NCBI RefSeq assembly: GCF_029854195.1
Contig: NZ_CP122960.1
Location: 248,001 to 312,000 of the forward strand
DNA length: 64,000 nucleotides
Source: Amylibacter sp. IMCC11727
GTDB lineage: Bacteria; Pseudomonadota; Alphaproteobacteria; Rhodobacterales; Rhodobacteraceae
Direction: 5' to 3'
The notes beneath the pieces are model-generated. The model saw nothing but the letters and a program-made list of their open reading frames with translations, was not told the origin of the DNA and made no database searches. Position numbers and translations under genes: made by a program. The stretch's first letter is position 1. Each line of letters opens with the position of its first letter. Positions 53,591-62,119 of the stretch are shown piece by piece.

Positions 53591-54824
53591 TTACTGCCCC
53601 GTCTTGTTCCAAAGCCGCCAAAATTATCAAAATCCCAACCAGTGAAAATGCCGTGGTGAAGGCAGAGATATCAACAAAGAAGATGTTATTCACAGCGGCA
53701 ACCCCAGCAAAAGCCAAACTCCCCAGCACACCAATTTCCCGTCGCGCATGTGCATCGTTCTTTGTTAGAGTTTGATTGACCCGAAGCCCCACGACCGCAG
53801 GTGTAAAGATCAACGCAATCAACAAGACAACCAACGGAACACCGCCGCCCACTGCATGTGTCAGATAATCATTATGCAAATGCGAAAACCTAGGAAGGCC
53901 CGTACTGTCAAAATGCTCTGCCGCGCTGTCATATCGGTTTTGCGGCCCGTGCCCAAACAGCGGGCGCTCTTGAAATGCAGCCCACCCTCCCTTGAGCATC
54001 TTCATTCGCAATCCGACCGACCATTCTGGGGCTGCTTCACTGTTAGTCAGGGTTTTTGCCATCACGGTGTATCGACCAGACAAATGCGAATCTGATCCGA
54101 TAACCGTTGTGACAAATCCAATCGTCAGCAAAATACCGAGCGCGTTTTTCAACTTTGATCTGATGTCGGTTGGCGCAAAAAATTCAAACCCGAGCCTTAC
54201 AGCCACCAGTGCCCACAACCCCATAAAAAGGCCGCGTGATTGGGACAGACCACCGATTACATAAATGGCCATGGCAAAAGAAACCAATCCAAACCACGCC
54301 CAAAAGCGCGACGGTGCAAAGCGTGCCATGGTCACGAACAGCGCAGGAACCAGCAACACAGGAGCCGCGTTCAACGGATTTCCGAGCAACAATTCTGGTC
54401 GCCAAATGCCAAGGAAAATGCGCTCACCCCAAGCAAGAAAGAAAACGATTGCAAGCATGCAGCACGTTGCCTGAAACAACAATTGCATGTCTATTTGAAC
54501 AGGCTGTCGCACGGCCCAGAGCGCCAAACCAGAAACGATCAAAAGGGGAAGTGTATCCAAAATCGGCTCGGAAGCGTCTGGTCCGGCCAGCACACTTCGC
54601 CCTGCGATATAGATTGCGTAAACAAGGCTCAGCAGGAAAAAGCCACGCAATCCACGCAACACGGGTCCACTGCGATCTCGCAGAAACGGCACAAGCAATA
54701 AATACGCCAATCCCAGAGGTTTCCCCAGCACCGGCATGGCAACCCACAAAGACATCACCGTGAAAGAACCCGACCGGCCCATATTCGCACGCAAAGTCCC
54801 AAGCTGTGATGCCAATGGTTTCAT
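53577..54824 (-). CDS. O-antigen ligase / polymerase-like membrane protein (WaaL/Wzy type)
   Basis: 415 residues with about 11-12 hydrophobic spans. The large periplasmic loop near residues 255-315 has RLKMLKGGWAAFQER-type sequence followed by PLFGHGPQNRYDS and FSHLHNDYLTHAVGGGVPLV; the HxxDxxxxxGxxG region is the ligase hallmark. It would join a lipid-linked glycan to lipid A-core or protein at the periplasmic face. Overlaps the GT25 gene, which follows it. Confidence 0.82.
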   Translation of the reverse strand: MKPLASQLGTLRANMGRSGSFTVMSLWVAMPVLGKPLGLAYLLLVPFLRDRSGPVLRGLRGFFLLSLVYAIYIAGRSVLAGPDASEPILDTLPLLIVSGLALWAVRQPVQIDMQLLFQATCCMLAIVFFLAWGERIFLGIWRPELLLGNPLNAAPVLLVPALFVTMARFAPSRFWAWFGLVSFAMAIYVIGGLSQSRGLFMGLWALVAVRLGFEFFAPTDIRSKLKNALGILLTIGFVTTVIGSDSHLSGRYTVMAKTLTNSEAAPEWSVGLRMKMLKGGWAAFQERPLFGHGPQNRYDSAAEHFDSTGLPRFSHLHNDYLTHAVGGGVPLVVLLIALIFTPAVVGLRVNQTLTKNDAHARREIGVLGSLAFAGVAAVNNIFFVDISAFTTAFSLVGILIILAALEQDGAVNETV

Positions 54825-54916
54825 TTTACTGTTTCTATACCCTATCTCAATCCGTGCTCCTCTAAGTTAATTCTTTTGGGGCTGCAAGGATACCAGCCAT
54901 TCTAAACAACTGGACA

Positions 54917-55981
54917 GTGCGCGAAACTCTCCGTATCGATACCCGCCATGTTTCTGCGTCATTTGTCCCATATGTCTGCTGGCCGATTGGCGATTTGCGT
55001 TGCGGTGTTTTATGCCTGTCTCGCGGCTTTGTAAATGCCGTTCTTTGGAGCCAAGTCACATTTCTAAACGAACTGGGTTGGACCGTTTCAAACTGGCACG
55101 CACCTTTTGATGATCTACCCAAAAAATTGCAGGATGCCAAAGAGTTGCAGCACCCTGCCCATCGGCTGCGATATTTTTTGACGGTGCCGCTGTTCTGGCT
55201 CAGCGATCTTACACAGATTTCGGTCAATTCCCTTTATAGCGTTTGTATTCCGATCATGGCCGCACTGACAGTTTGGTCCGCCGCACGAGTTTTGTCTCAT
55301 CGTAGGCAAGACAGCAGTGTTCGTTGGATTGGTTTGCTTGCGTTACTGCCATTGATGGGGATTTTTCTAGCAATGGATGGGCGACTGATCCTTGCTTTTG
55401 GGGGTTCGGCCCTGATGTTAGCGGTGCATCTCGGTCCACCGATGTCGACCTTTGCCAAGACTATCGGAACAGTTGTGGCGCTGTGGCTTTGCGCCGTAAC
55501 CAGTGGGACGCTTTATGCAACATTTGCCGCTCTCCTGGTGATAACCTTTTTCGCAATCATCAAGGCGCCCAGCCGCGTGAACAAAGCAGAGGCCTGTTTG
55601 CCGGTTATCTTCGCGATTCTTTTATTCAACTATGATTTATTGGGCGCATTGACCAAAAACATCACCTATTTTGGGGGTGGGTTTGCGGGTGCGATTGGCA
55701 TGTTGCAGCACGGTTTTGGCGCAATTTTCCTCAAGCTTGGAACGTCTCCGACAATTCTTGCGATTCTGGGTATCGGTTTGTGTGTGGGATTTTGTGTTCT
55801 GGCCGTTCTGATCAGGCGGCTTCCATCCGATCTACGCCTGCTTGCGATCTTGGTGTGTACAGCAATTGCGATGGGGGCTTTCGGGTATTCGACCTTGGCG
55901 CTCGCTTTGATCCCTACGTGTATTTTGTTTGGCTGTGCTTTGCAAAAATTCACACGTGATGACAGTGGCTACAAAGCCTAG
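54917..55981 (+). pseudogene. Multi-span membrane protein with a probable frameshift near its N-terminus
   Basis: The open frame (GTG 54917, 354 residues) encodes about nine membrane spans from LWSQVTFLNELGW onward and is not a recognised family. Its first 38 residues look unnatural. In the other frame ATG 54948 reads MFLRHLSHMSAGRLAICVAV then FYACLAAL before TAA at 55032, an ideal signal-anchor that would continue smoothly into VNAVLWSQ if one base were restored near 55031 (TTTGTAA from TTTGGTAA). Either a 1-nt deletion or a sequencing error is likely. A role in glycan assembly is guessed from its place between the ligase-like gene and the acyltransferase. Confidence 0.65.
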
Positions 55982-56832
55982 TCAGATTTGTTCAGTTCCC
56001 AACGTTGATGCAGCCAATGCCACTGTGTCGGGTCGGCAAGAACGCGGGCCGCAAGGCTGTCATTCACGGCTTGCATCATGGTGTTTGCATCGCTTGATGG
56101 AATCGGGGCTTCGGTTTCGATCCGCAGTCCGTCTTTGGTGCGAATCCCGTAAGCGGGAATCAACGGTAAATCATATTTCAGTGCAAGTTCAGCAGGGGCG
56201 GTTGTTGTGCTGGCTGGGTGGCCTAGAAAATCAAGCGTTGGCCCCTGACCGTATTTCTGATCTGTCAAAATCGCCATAACACCGCCTTTGCGCAGATGAC
56301 GCACCATAACCTTGGTTCCAGCGGTTCCTTTTGGGGCCAATGGTTTGCCGCCAATTTCAACGTTTTTCACAAACAGTGGTTCGTAGTAAGGGTTGTTGTT
56401 CGGTCGATAAACAGCCCCTACCTCGATGCCTTGCGTGCGAAACGCATGGCGAATGGCTTCCCACTGGCCGTAATGGCCTGAAACGATCAACGCACCACGG
56501 CCATCCGCCTGCGCCGCTTTTACAACAGCAAGTCCTGGCCCGTGGACGGGGAGTTGCTCTGCCACTTTGGAAAATTCAGCATTAAACAAAAGCTCCGTCA
56601 TCGTGCGCGCAATGTTACGTCCAACAGCGCGCACCAATGCCAGCCGTTCGCTTGTTGGCATGTTGGGAAATACTTTGGTTAAACCCGCTTCGGCGCGTTT
56701 TCGAAAGGATGGTACATAGCGCACGAGTGTGCCCCCGACAGCGGCCATAATGCTTCCTCTCACCCTGAAAGGAACCAACTTTGCTAGCCAAAGCGTCGTG
56801 CGGATCAATGCGTATTGTGCAGCGTATTTCAA
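55978..56832 (-). CDS. Lysophospholipid/lauroyl acyltransferase (LpxL/HtrB family)
   Basis: 284 residues with an N-terminal hydrophobic helix, and the HX4E catalytic motif in VSGHYGQWEAIRHAFRTQG, then VYRPNNNPYYEPLF and AILTDQKYGQGPTLDFLGHP. LpxL-type enzymes add secondary acyl chains to lipid A; this divergent member may act on lipid A or another lipid. The frame has a stop just upstream, so translation must use TTG 56832 (no good SD) or a later start. It overlaps the membrane protein gene by 4 nt at their 3' ends. Confidence 0.82.
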   Translation of the reverse strand: MKYAAQYALIRTTLWLAKLVPFRVRGSIMAAVGGTLVRYVPSFRKRAEAGLTKVFPNMPTSERLALVRAVGRNIARTMTELLFNAEFSKVAEQLPVHGPGLAVVKAAQADGRGALIVSGHYGQWEAIRHAFRTQGIEVGAVYRPNNNPYYEPLFVKNVEIGGKPLAPKGTAGTKVMVRHLRKGGVMAILTDQKYGQGPTLDFLGHPASTTTAPAELALKYDLPLIPAYGIRTKDGLRIETEAPIPSSDANTMMQAVNDSLAARVLADPTQWHWLHQRWELNKSD

Positions 56833-57238
56833 CTTTGGTTACAATCGTGCTGTGGGGTGAAGGGACGCGTCAGCGATACCTGTCTATGGATAGAGAATCA
56901 ACTCCCCCAAGACTTCGCGGCGTCGCACAGCCGCATTCAATCAAGGCGGTCATGCCGCTAAGAACAGCGATGTTTGGGATTTATGGTGCCAGAAGAGGAC
57001 CCGTATAGTCCATTTAATAGCTTGATTTTAAAAGATAGTTAAGACTTTGTTGTTGTCGATACCCGCTTCCATACCCACAAAAGTAAAATTATTGAAAGGT
57101 TCGAGGCTCTTAGAGGGAACCGAATACTGGATTTGGCGCCATATCGCAGAGCTTTGTATAAACTCGCTAATCCTACAATCTCACCTTATAGTCGAGGAAC
57201 CTCGACCAAGGTCTAACCGCAACCGGGGCAACGGGATG
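56833..57238. other. Intergenic gap of about 400 nt, no gene seen
   Basis: No frame with a credible start and no tRNA or known RNA is seen. A perfect small stem GTCGAG-gaac-CTCGAC lies at 57191-57206. The stretch marks the passage from the polysaccharide locus to mosaic mobile DNA. Confidence 0.5.
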
Positions 57239-57254
57239 CTCCTTCAATAAGGAG
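57239..57254 (+). promoter_or_regulatory. Hairpin covering the Shine-Dalgarno of the first chimeric ORF
   Basis: CTCCTT-CAAT-AAGGAG is a perfect 6-bp stem whose right arm is the ribosome binding site of ATG 57263. The same arrangement recurs at 57656. Folding would hide the AAGGAG and limit translation. Confidence 0.6.
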
Positions 57255-57262
57255 ATATCGTG

Positions 57263-57601
57263 ATGAAAATACTGTCGAATAAGGCGCTCAGGGAATTGGT
57301 CCAAAAACGGATTCCGAAGCGATTTGGCTTTGACCCAATACAGGATATTCAGGTTCTTTGCCCAATGAATAGGGGAGGTGTGGGTGCGCGATCACTCTAC
57401 GTTGAACTTCAGGACGTTGAACTTCAGGCGGCGCTCAATCCAGCAGGCGACAAAAAAGCTGACCGCTTTGGCTGGACTTACGCGCCCGGCGATAAAGTCA
57501 TGCAAATTGAAAATGACAACGACAAGGAAGTGCCTCGCGGTTTGGCGCGTGATTTTCTCAAAGAGTTCAATCTTCCTGTAGGATTTTCGCACAACCCATG
57601 A
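57263..57601 (+). pseudogene. Chimeric ORF: AlpA-like start fused to a RecD-type helicase fragment
   Basis: 112 codons. The first 13 residues (MKILSNKALRELV) nearly match the start of the AlpA-like gene at 57681. From about residue 15 (KRIPKRFGFDPIQDIQVLCP) to about 92 (WTYAPGDKVMQIEND) the sequence looks like an internal piece of the RecD2/ExoV-type helicase C-terminal domain. The end PRGLARDFLKEFNLPVGFSH matches neither and is not recognised. A helicase motor is absent, so no helicase activity is expected. An in-frame 15-nt duplication (57401) disrupts the helicase piece further. Confidence 0.65.
57401..57427 (+). repeat. 15-nt tandem duplication inside the helicase fragment
   Basis: GTTGAACTTCAGGAC is followed at once by GTTGAACTTCAG, adding five residues (the product reads VELQDVELQAALN). 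In RecD-like proteins a single ARSLNxELQxALN is expected, so this is a slippage product in an unselected frame. Confidence 0.85.
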
Positions 57602-57655
57602 TAGCAATGTCCTTCCTGCGGCCAAGGGCAACCTGAACCTGTGGGCATTGCAATG

Positions 57656-57673
57656 CTCCTTAACACTAAGGAG
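57656..57673 (+). promoter_or_regulatory. Second hairpin covering the Shine-Dalgarno (AlpA-like gene)
   Basis: CTCCTT-AACACT-AAGGAG, a perfect 6-bp stem; the right arm is the ribosome site of ATG 57681. It is homologous in layout to 57239-57254, and the shared ATGCTCCTT and AAGGAG sequence shows the two starts descend from one module. Confidence 0.6.
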
Positions 57674-57680
57674 TAATGCG

Positions 57681-57866
57681 ATGAGGATACTATCGAAAAA
57701 GGCGTTGAAAGAACTGGTGCTATATTCACCCCAGCACGTTGCCAGACTGGAAAAGGCAGGCTTATTCCCCAAGAGGGTACAGCTTGGCCCCAACAGAGTG
57801 GGATGGGTTGAGAGTGAAGTTTTGGACTGGCTTTGTCTGACGTCAGGGCCTTTGGGACAGATTTGA
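57681..57866 (+). pseudogene. AlpA-type excisionase/regulator start, truncated by the IS
   Basis: The 51 recognisable residues (RILSKKALKELVLYSPQHVA, RLEKAGLFPKRVQLGPNRVG, WVESEVLDWL) are a MerR-like AlpA helix-turn-helix, the class that controls excision of prophages and islands. After that the sequence is foreign, and the frame runs into IS DNA at 57853, ending at TGA 57864. If the IS and one CTT copy are removed, the frame continues into the enolase-family fragment at 59327 without a break. Confidence 0.75.
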
Positions 57867-57918
57867 GGAATTGAACAACGGAGGATTTCTGGTTCATCGT
57901 AACCTTCATGGAGTGAAG

Positions 57919-58293
57919 ATGAACAAGAAATCCGGAAGCAGCAAAGCGTCTGCAGATAAATTGGTAAAGAACATCCGCCGCAAGACACGTCAAACCTATT
58001 CGGCGGAGGAGAAGATCCGCATTGTGCTGGCAGGGATGCGTGGAGAAGAAAGCATCTCAGCGTTGTGCCGTCGGGAGGGCATCGCGGAGAGCCTGTATTA
58101 CAGCTGGTCGAAAGAATTCCTTGAAGCAGGCAAACGCCGTCTATCTGGCGATACGGCGCGTCAGGCCACATCCCCTGAAGTGAAAGAACTACGCTCAGAA
58201 GCTATGGCCTTGAAGGAATGCGTGGCCGATCTGACGCTTGAGAACCGGCTTCTCAAAAAAAGCATGACAGGGGCTGGGGAGTTCGAGGAATGA
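57919..58293 (+). CDS. IS3-family transposase OrfA
   Basis: 124 residues. Helix-turn-helix with QTYSAEEKIRIVLAGMRGEE and SISALCRREGIAESLYYSWS, then a leucine-rich coiled region (ALKECVADLTLENRLLKKSM). It binds the terminal repeats and regulates or joins OrfB. ATG 57919 has GGAG at 6 nt; a TTG at 57871 is an alternative. Confidence 0.85.
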   Translation: MNKKSGSSKASADKLVKNIRRKTRQTYSAEEKIRIVLAGMRGEESISALCRREGIAESLYYSWSKEFLEAGKRRLSGDTARQATSPEVKELRSEAMALKECVADLTLENRLLKKSMTGAGEFEE

Positions 58294-59270
58294 GATACCC
58301 TGCGTCTGAGAAGCTGGAGGTCATCCGCACCGTCGAGGGATCACATCTGCCAACCAAGCAGACCCTCGACATGCTGGGCATTCCACGCACCACATTCTAT
58401 CGCTGGTATGATTTATATCTCGAAGGCGGGTTTGACCGGCTGGCTGACAAATCGCCATGCCCTAAATCCGTTTGGAACCGCATCCCCGATGATCGTCGTG
58501 ACGACCTGATCGCGTTTGCGCTGGAACACGAGGCGCTGAGCACGCGCGAGCTGGCAGTCAAATACACCGATGAAAAGCGGTATTTTGTCTCAGAATCATC
58601 AGCTTATCGCATTCTCAAGGAAGCCGACCTGATCACAGCACCAGACTACGTGGTGATCAAAGCAGCCAACGAGTTCACGGATAAAACCACCGCCATCAAT
58701 CAGATGTGGCAGACAGACTTCACCTACTTCAAAATCATTGGTTGGGGGTGGTATTATCTGTCTACGATCTTGGATGATTACAGCCGCTACATCATCTCAT
58801 GGAAACTGTGTACAACCATGCGGGCCAGTGATGTGACCGAGACGATTGAGCGCGCTCTGACAGCATCAGGCTGTGACCAAGCGGTTGTTCGGCACAAACC
58901 ACGCCTGCTCAGCGATAACGGATCGTGTTACATATCTGGCGACCTGGCCGAATGGCTGGAAGGGCAAAATATGGATCATGTCCGTGGTGCTCCGTTCCAT
59001 CCACAGACCCAAGGCAAAATCGAACGATGGCATCAAACGATGAAGAACCGAGTGCTGTTAGAAAACTACTATCTGCCCGGCGATCTCGAGCGCCAGATCG
59101 AGGCCTTCGTCGACTATTACAATAACCGACGATACCACGAGAGCCTGAACAACGTCACACCCGCCGATGTCTACTTCGGCCGCGACAAAGCCATTCTGAG
59201 AGAAAGGAAGAGGATCAAGAAACAGACAATCAAACAACGTCGCTTGCAACATCAGAAACAAGCAGCATAA
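58290..59270 (+). CDS. IS3-family transposase OrfB (DDE integrase core)
   Basis: 326 residues. An N-terminal helix-turn-helix (LPTKQTLDMLGIPRTTFYRW) precedes the rve core with first Asp in MWQTDFTYFKIIGWGWYYLS, second Asp in LLSDNGSCYISG and Glu in PQTQGKIERWHQTMKNRVLL. DDE appears complete. The start overlaps the orfA stop (ATGA), allowing coupling or frameshifting as usual in IS3 elements. Confidence 0.92.
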   Translation: MRYPASEKLEVIRTVEGSHLPTKQTLDMLGIPRTTFYRWYDLYLEGGFDRLADKSPCPKSVWNRIPDDRRDDLIAFALEHEALSTRELAVKYTDEKRYFVSESSAYRILKEADLITAPDYVVIKAANEFTDKTTAINQMWQTDFTYFKIIGWGWYYLSTILDDYSRYIISWKLCTTMRASDVTETIERALTASGCDQAVVRHKPRLLSDNGSCYISGDLAEWLEGQNMDHVRGAPFHPQTQGKIERWHQTMKNRVLLENYYLPGDLERQIEAFVDYYNNRRYHESLNNVTPADVYFGRDKAILRERKRIKKQTIKQRRLQHQKQAA

Positions 59271-59324
59271 TCAATCACACTAACGAGCCAGAGCCTCCAA
59301 TGCTCAAGCCGCTCTGATGTCCCA

Positions 59325-60400
59325 CTTTATATGACAACGGACAAATCGAGCCGTTCAAGATTTCCGGTGGGCGCGTAATGGACGTGTTTGACGAAACTAT
59401 AGTTCGTATTGAAACCGACGACGGGATCGAAGGCTGGGGCGACAGTGTGCCTTGGGGGGCGAACTTTGTCGCTGCATGGGCGCGGGGCGCCCGGGCGGGG
59501 ATCGAGGAACTCGCCCCCAAACTCATTGGGCTCGATCCGCGCATGATCGGCCAGATCAACGAGGTGATGGACCTTGAGATGAAAGGCCAACCCTTCGTAA
59601 AGTCCGCTATCGATGTAGCATGCTGGGATATTCTGGGGCAGGCAACCGGGCAGCCCGTTTATATGTTGTTGGGCGGCATGCTGACGCCGGACCTGCACAT
59701 CTATGGCTCCCTTCCTCCTGATTTAGGGCCGGCGCTAGACACCAAGATTTCTGATTTGCGCGCCAAGGGTTTCAAACGCTTCTCCTCCAAATCGACCGGA
59801 GATGTGGCGACCGACGTAGCCTATCTGCGCCACCTGGGCGCATTGTTCGAACCCGGTGAATCGCTGAAGTATGACGCCAACGCAGGCTGGCAGGTTCAGG
59901 AAGCGCTGCGCATCATTGACCAAATGGGTCCGATCGACGTGTCCTTCGAGCAGCCTTGTGCCAGCTATGAGGATTGCCGGACCTTGCGCCGGACGACCGG
60001 CAAACCTCTCATTCTGGATGAAAGCGCCACGGACCTGAATGTCGTGCTGCGCGCCCATGCCGATGGCATTCTGGACGGGCTGAACCTCAAACTCTCCAAA
60101 GTTGGAGGGCTTTCTAAAATGCGCATGATTAGGGATGTCTGCGCGACGCTGAATGTGCCAATGGAGATTCAGGACAGTTCATGGAGCGAACTTGCCTGCT
60201 CCGCCATCGCGCATATGGCCCATTCGACGCCGTCGCGGGTGATGCTTTCGACCTTCCCGCCTATGGGCATGAAGCTGAACAAGGTCGACAATCCTGTGAT
60301 TGCAGGAGACCGCTTCATGAAGGCCCCGGATCTACCGGGATTGGGAACGCGTCCTCGAATTGAGATGCTAGGCGAGCCAATCGGTGTCTTCGCGCGTTAG
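59325..60400 (+). pseudogene. N-terminally truncated mandelate racemase/muconate lactonizing-family enzyme
   Basis: 357 codons open from the IS edge. Family marks: DVFDETIVRIETDDGIEGWG in the capping domain, catalytic Lys region FKRFSSKSTGD, metal ligands in KYDANAGW, SFEQPCASYED and LILDESATD, and second Lys area LNLKLSKVGGLSKM. The pattern is closest to the cis-3-hydroxyproline dehydratase-like branch, but the substrate is uncertain. The native first residues are lost: upstream of the IS the frame is AlpA-derived. An internal ATG at 59378 could still start a shortened product missing the active-site flap. GC is higher than in the left part of the window. Confidence 0.8.
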
Positions 60401-60789
60401 GATTGCCCGAAGAAGACCTTGCAAATAGTCGGTCGAACGGCAGCTTCGTCCCCCACTGTGCTAAATCACCAATCAACTGATTTTGCGGTCTTAGCGAAAG
60501 TCTGCAATGACGGGCCGCACTGCAGCATTGTGAGGTGGTGGTGAACGGCAGCAAAGGGCCGTTCGCTGCGCCGGTAATTTCCCTAGCACAGCAGAGGTCT
60601 TGGAATGTTGAGCTGATTTTCCCGAGTTCTCGTAAACAAACATAGAACGAGGGGCAAAATTAGTAGTATTTCCGCGAACACCATCGAATGGTCCTCAGAG
60701 CATTTCCCTGTACACCTTGAAACGCTCGATGTTCGCCAGACTTTTGGTGAGCAGTGCGCAGATCATGGTGCTTAACCTGCACACTTCAC
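60401..60789. other. Intergenic region without a supported gene
   Basis: About 390 nt. It contains a GC-rich stretch with GGCCGCACTGCAGCATTG and AAAGGGCCGTTCGCTGCG, of a kind often seen as non-coding debris near mobile genes. A 23-residue minus-strand frame (60695-60766) is too short to support. Confidence 0.4.
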
Positions 60790-61374
60790 TTACCGTTTCA
60801 CGGAAACCAAAAGCGTCTTGTTACCACCACCATCCCAACGTTGACGCTTCTGAACCATCATATTGGTTTCAACATCATACCAGATGATTTGTCGGTATGG
60901 CTTGGTTCTCGCATGCCATTGGCTGGTGCAGGTCACCATATGCGTTTGGAATATCCCTGCGGCAGTGTTCAGCTTTACCTGTTTCTTCACCTTGCACTTG
61001 TCAGTGGTGGTAGACCGTTCTCGTGAAGAGACGCTTCGCCATGTGTGGGTCCACGTAGCACCGACTTTCAAAGGCCAGACTTTGCCACCCTTGATGGTGG
61101 TGAGGTCTTTCTCACCATAGGAGATGGTGTGACTGTTCTTTCCTTTGATGAGCTGTCTGGTGCCCTGTTGGGAGGTATATTCCAAGTGACGCGGACCTTT
61201 GTAGGTCATACACCACCGTGACCCTTTAGAACCTGATCCTGTTGTCTTGTAACAAAAGGTATCCCCCTGTTTGAGGTTGTTGTAACGGAATGCTTCGGCA
61301 TGGGCTGGTGCATGCAACAGACAGCAAAAGAGGCCTGAGGTGAGCGCTATTCGGATGATTTTCAAATGTCCCAT
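60790..61374 (-). CDS. Exported protein of unknown function
   Basis: 194 residues. The signal peptide is HLKIIRIALTSGLFCCLLHA with cleavage near AHA-EAF. The mature protein has about four Cys and beta-rich segments (QGDTFCYKTTGSGSKGSRWC, GATWTHTWRSVSSRERSTTT, FQTHMVTCTSQWHARTKPYR). The family is not recognised. ATG 61374 overlaps the stop of the small membrane ORF (TGATG), which favours it over ATG 61377. It lies in an island region with a recombinase. Confidence 0.72.
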   Translation of the reverse strand: MGHLKIIRIALTSGLFCCLLHAPAHAEAFRYNNLKQGDTFCYKTTGSGSKGSRWCMTYKGPRHLEYTSQQGTRQLIKGKNSHTISYGEKDLTTIKGGKVWPLKVGATWTHTWRSVSSRERSTTTDKCKVKKQVKLNTAAGIFQTHMVTCTSQWHARTKPYRQIIWYDVETNMMVQKRQRWDGGGNKTLLVSVKR

Positions 61375-61541
61375 CATTTCTCTCCGCTGTTCTTGTGGTA
61401 GAGAGCCACACCAACAATGGCGGTAACAACCAATATACCCAACAGGATCGTGGTTGGCTCTTGATACCACGGTGGTTGAGCATCAAAAGGGATTTCTTCT
61501 GCCTCAAACTTGGGCATTTTGAACTGGAATGGAATAGTCAT
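61374..61541 (-). CDS. 55-residue single-span membrane protein
   Basis: ATG 61541 with GAGGAGGAC at 6-7 nt. The product has a Pro/Phe-rich N-terminus (MTIPFQFKMPKFEAEEIPFD), one membrane helix (TTILLGILVVTAIVGVALYH) and a short basic tail. It is too short for most gene lists. Translation is coupled to the exported protein (TGATG), so the two probably work together at the envelope. Confidence 0.75.
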   Translation of the reverse strand: MTIPFQFKMPKFEAEEIPFDAQPPWYQEPTTILLGILVVTAIVGVALYHKNSGEK

Positions 61542-61553
61542 GATCAGTCCTCC

Positions 61554-61910
61554 TCAAAATGACTGTTCGGTGTAGTCAACCTTGTTGACTCGACCAGAAG
61601 CATTGAACCAAACGGTGACAGTTTTGGTGTTAGCAGGAGCAGCCCCAGTGATTGCCGCGCCCAGTAGATTGTTGCCTTTGAGAACGGTATTACGGTTCAC
61701 ATATGACCAAAGCGTTGTGTTGTTCTGGACGTTCTTGAAGCTTGGTTTGCCCCATAGGTCAGCCACCGCTTGCATGCTCATACCTGGGCGAACCGCCTGT
61801 CGGGCTTGTTGAACTGAATTGATCCCGTCGAGCTTCTTGTTGTTGTGGATGTTGCCAACGGTACAGGCTGAAAGTGCCAGCCCAGCGACAAGGATAAGGG
61901 GTAGTTTCAT
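61554..61910 (-). CDS. Lipoprotein of the SmpA/BamE-like type
   Basis: 118 residues. A type II signal with lipobox LSAC (MKLPLILVAGLALSACTVG), then QQARQAVRPGMSMQAVADLW with GKPSFKNVQNNTTLWSYVNR, the layout of the BamE/OmlA (beta-lactamase-inhibitor-like) fold. ATG 61910 has GGAGAAAT upstream; the longer frame to 62015 lacks a signal peptide and would cover the palindrome at 61990. It is the first gene of the three-gene envelope set, 12 nt ahead of the 55-residue ORF. Confidence 0.78.
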   Translation of the reverse strand: MKLPLILVAGLALSACTVGNIHNNKKLDGINSVQQARQAVRPGMSMQAVADLWGKPSFKNVQNNTTLWSYVNRNTVLKGNNLLGAAITGAAPANTKTVTVWFNASGRVNKVDYTEQSF

Positions 61911-61989
61911 TCGATTTCTCCATGTTAAACGCTCGATTTTGAGCAAGGATGAAACCGCTAGTTCACTGTCTTTTCCACAGTCCGAGCAT

Positions 61990-62013
61990 GCAACAGTATT
62001 ACCAATATTGTAC
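61990..62013. repeat. Inverted repeat, related to the 62120 palindrome
   Basis: GCAACAGTATT-ACC-AATATTGTAC: arms match in most positions around a 3-nt centre. It shares GCAACAGTATT with the perfect palindrome 130 nt away, so both are probably sites of one protein. Confidence 0.6.
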
Positions 62014-62119
62014 AATGTTGATATTCAAAGGCTTATGCGTGTTGATCGCACAGATGTTCATGTTTAGACTACAGGTGAACACCGTTAAATCATTGTAAAT
62101 ACACAAGATTACAAGCGGT

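Larger units (their letters stand above)
57853..59324 (+). mobile_element. Complete IS3-family insertion sequence, 1472 bp
   Basis: Both ends carry TGGGACA as an inverted terminal repeat, with weaker similarity extending about 30 nt (left 57853-57884, right 59293-59324). Direct repeats CTT at 57850-57852 and 59325-59327 are the 3-bp target duplication. orfA and orfB overlap by ATGA in the IS3 manner and are both intact, so the element may still be active. Confidence 0.88.

Noticed and set aside
57871..57918. Longer OrfA starting at TTG 57871
   Set aside because: ATG 57919 has a better-spaced GGAG and gives a normal OrfA length.
60695..60766. 23-residue minus-strand frame, possibly a transposase tail
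   Set aside because: Too short and not recognised; no ribosome site.
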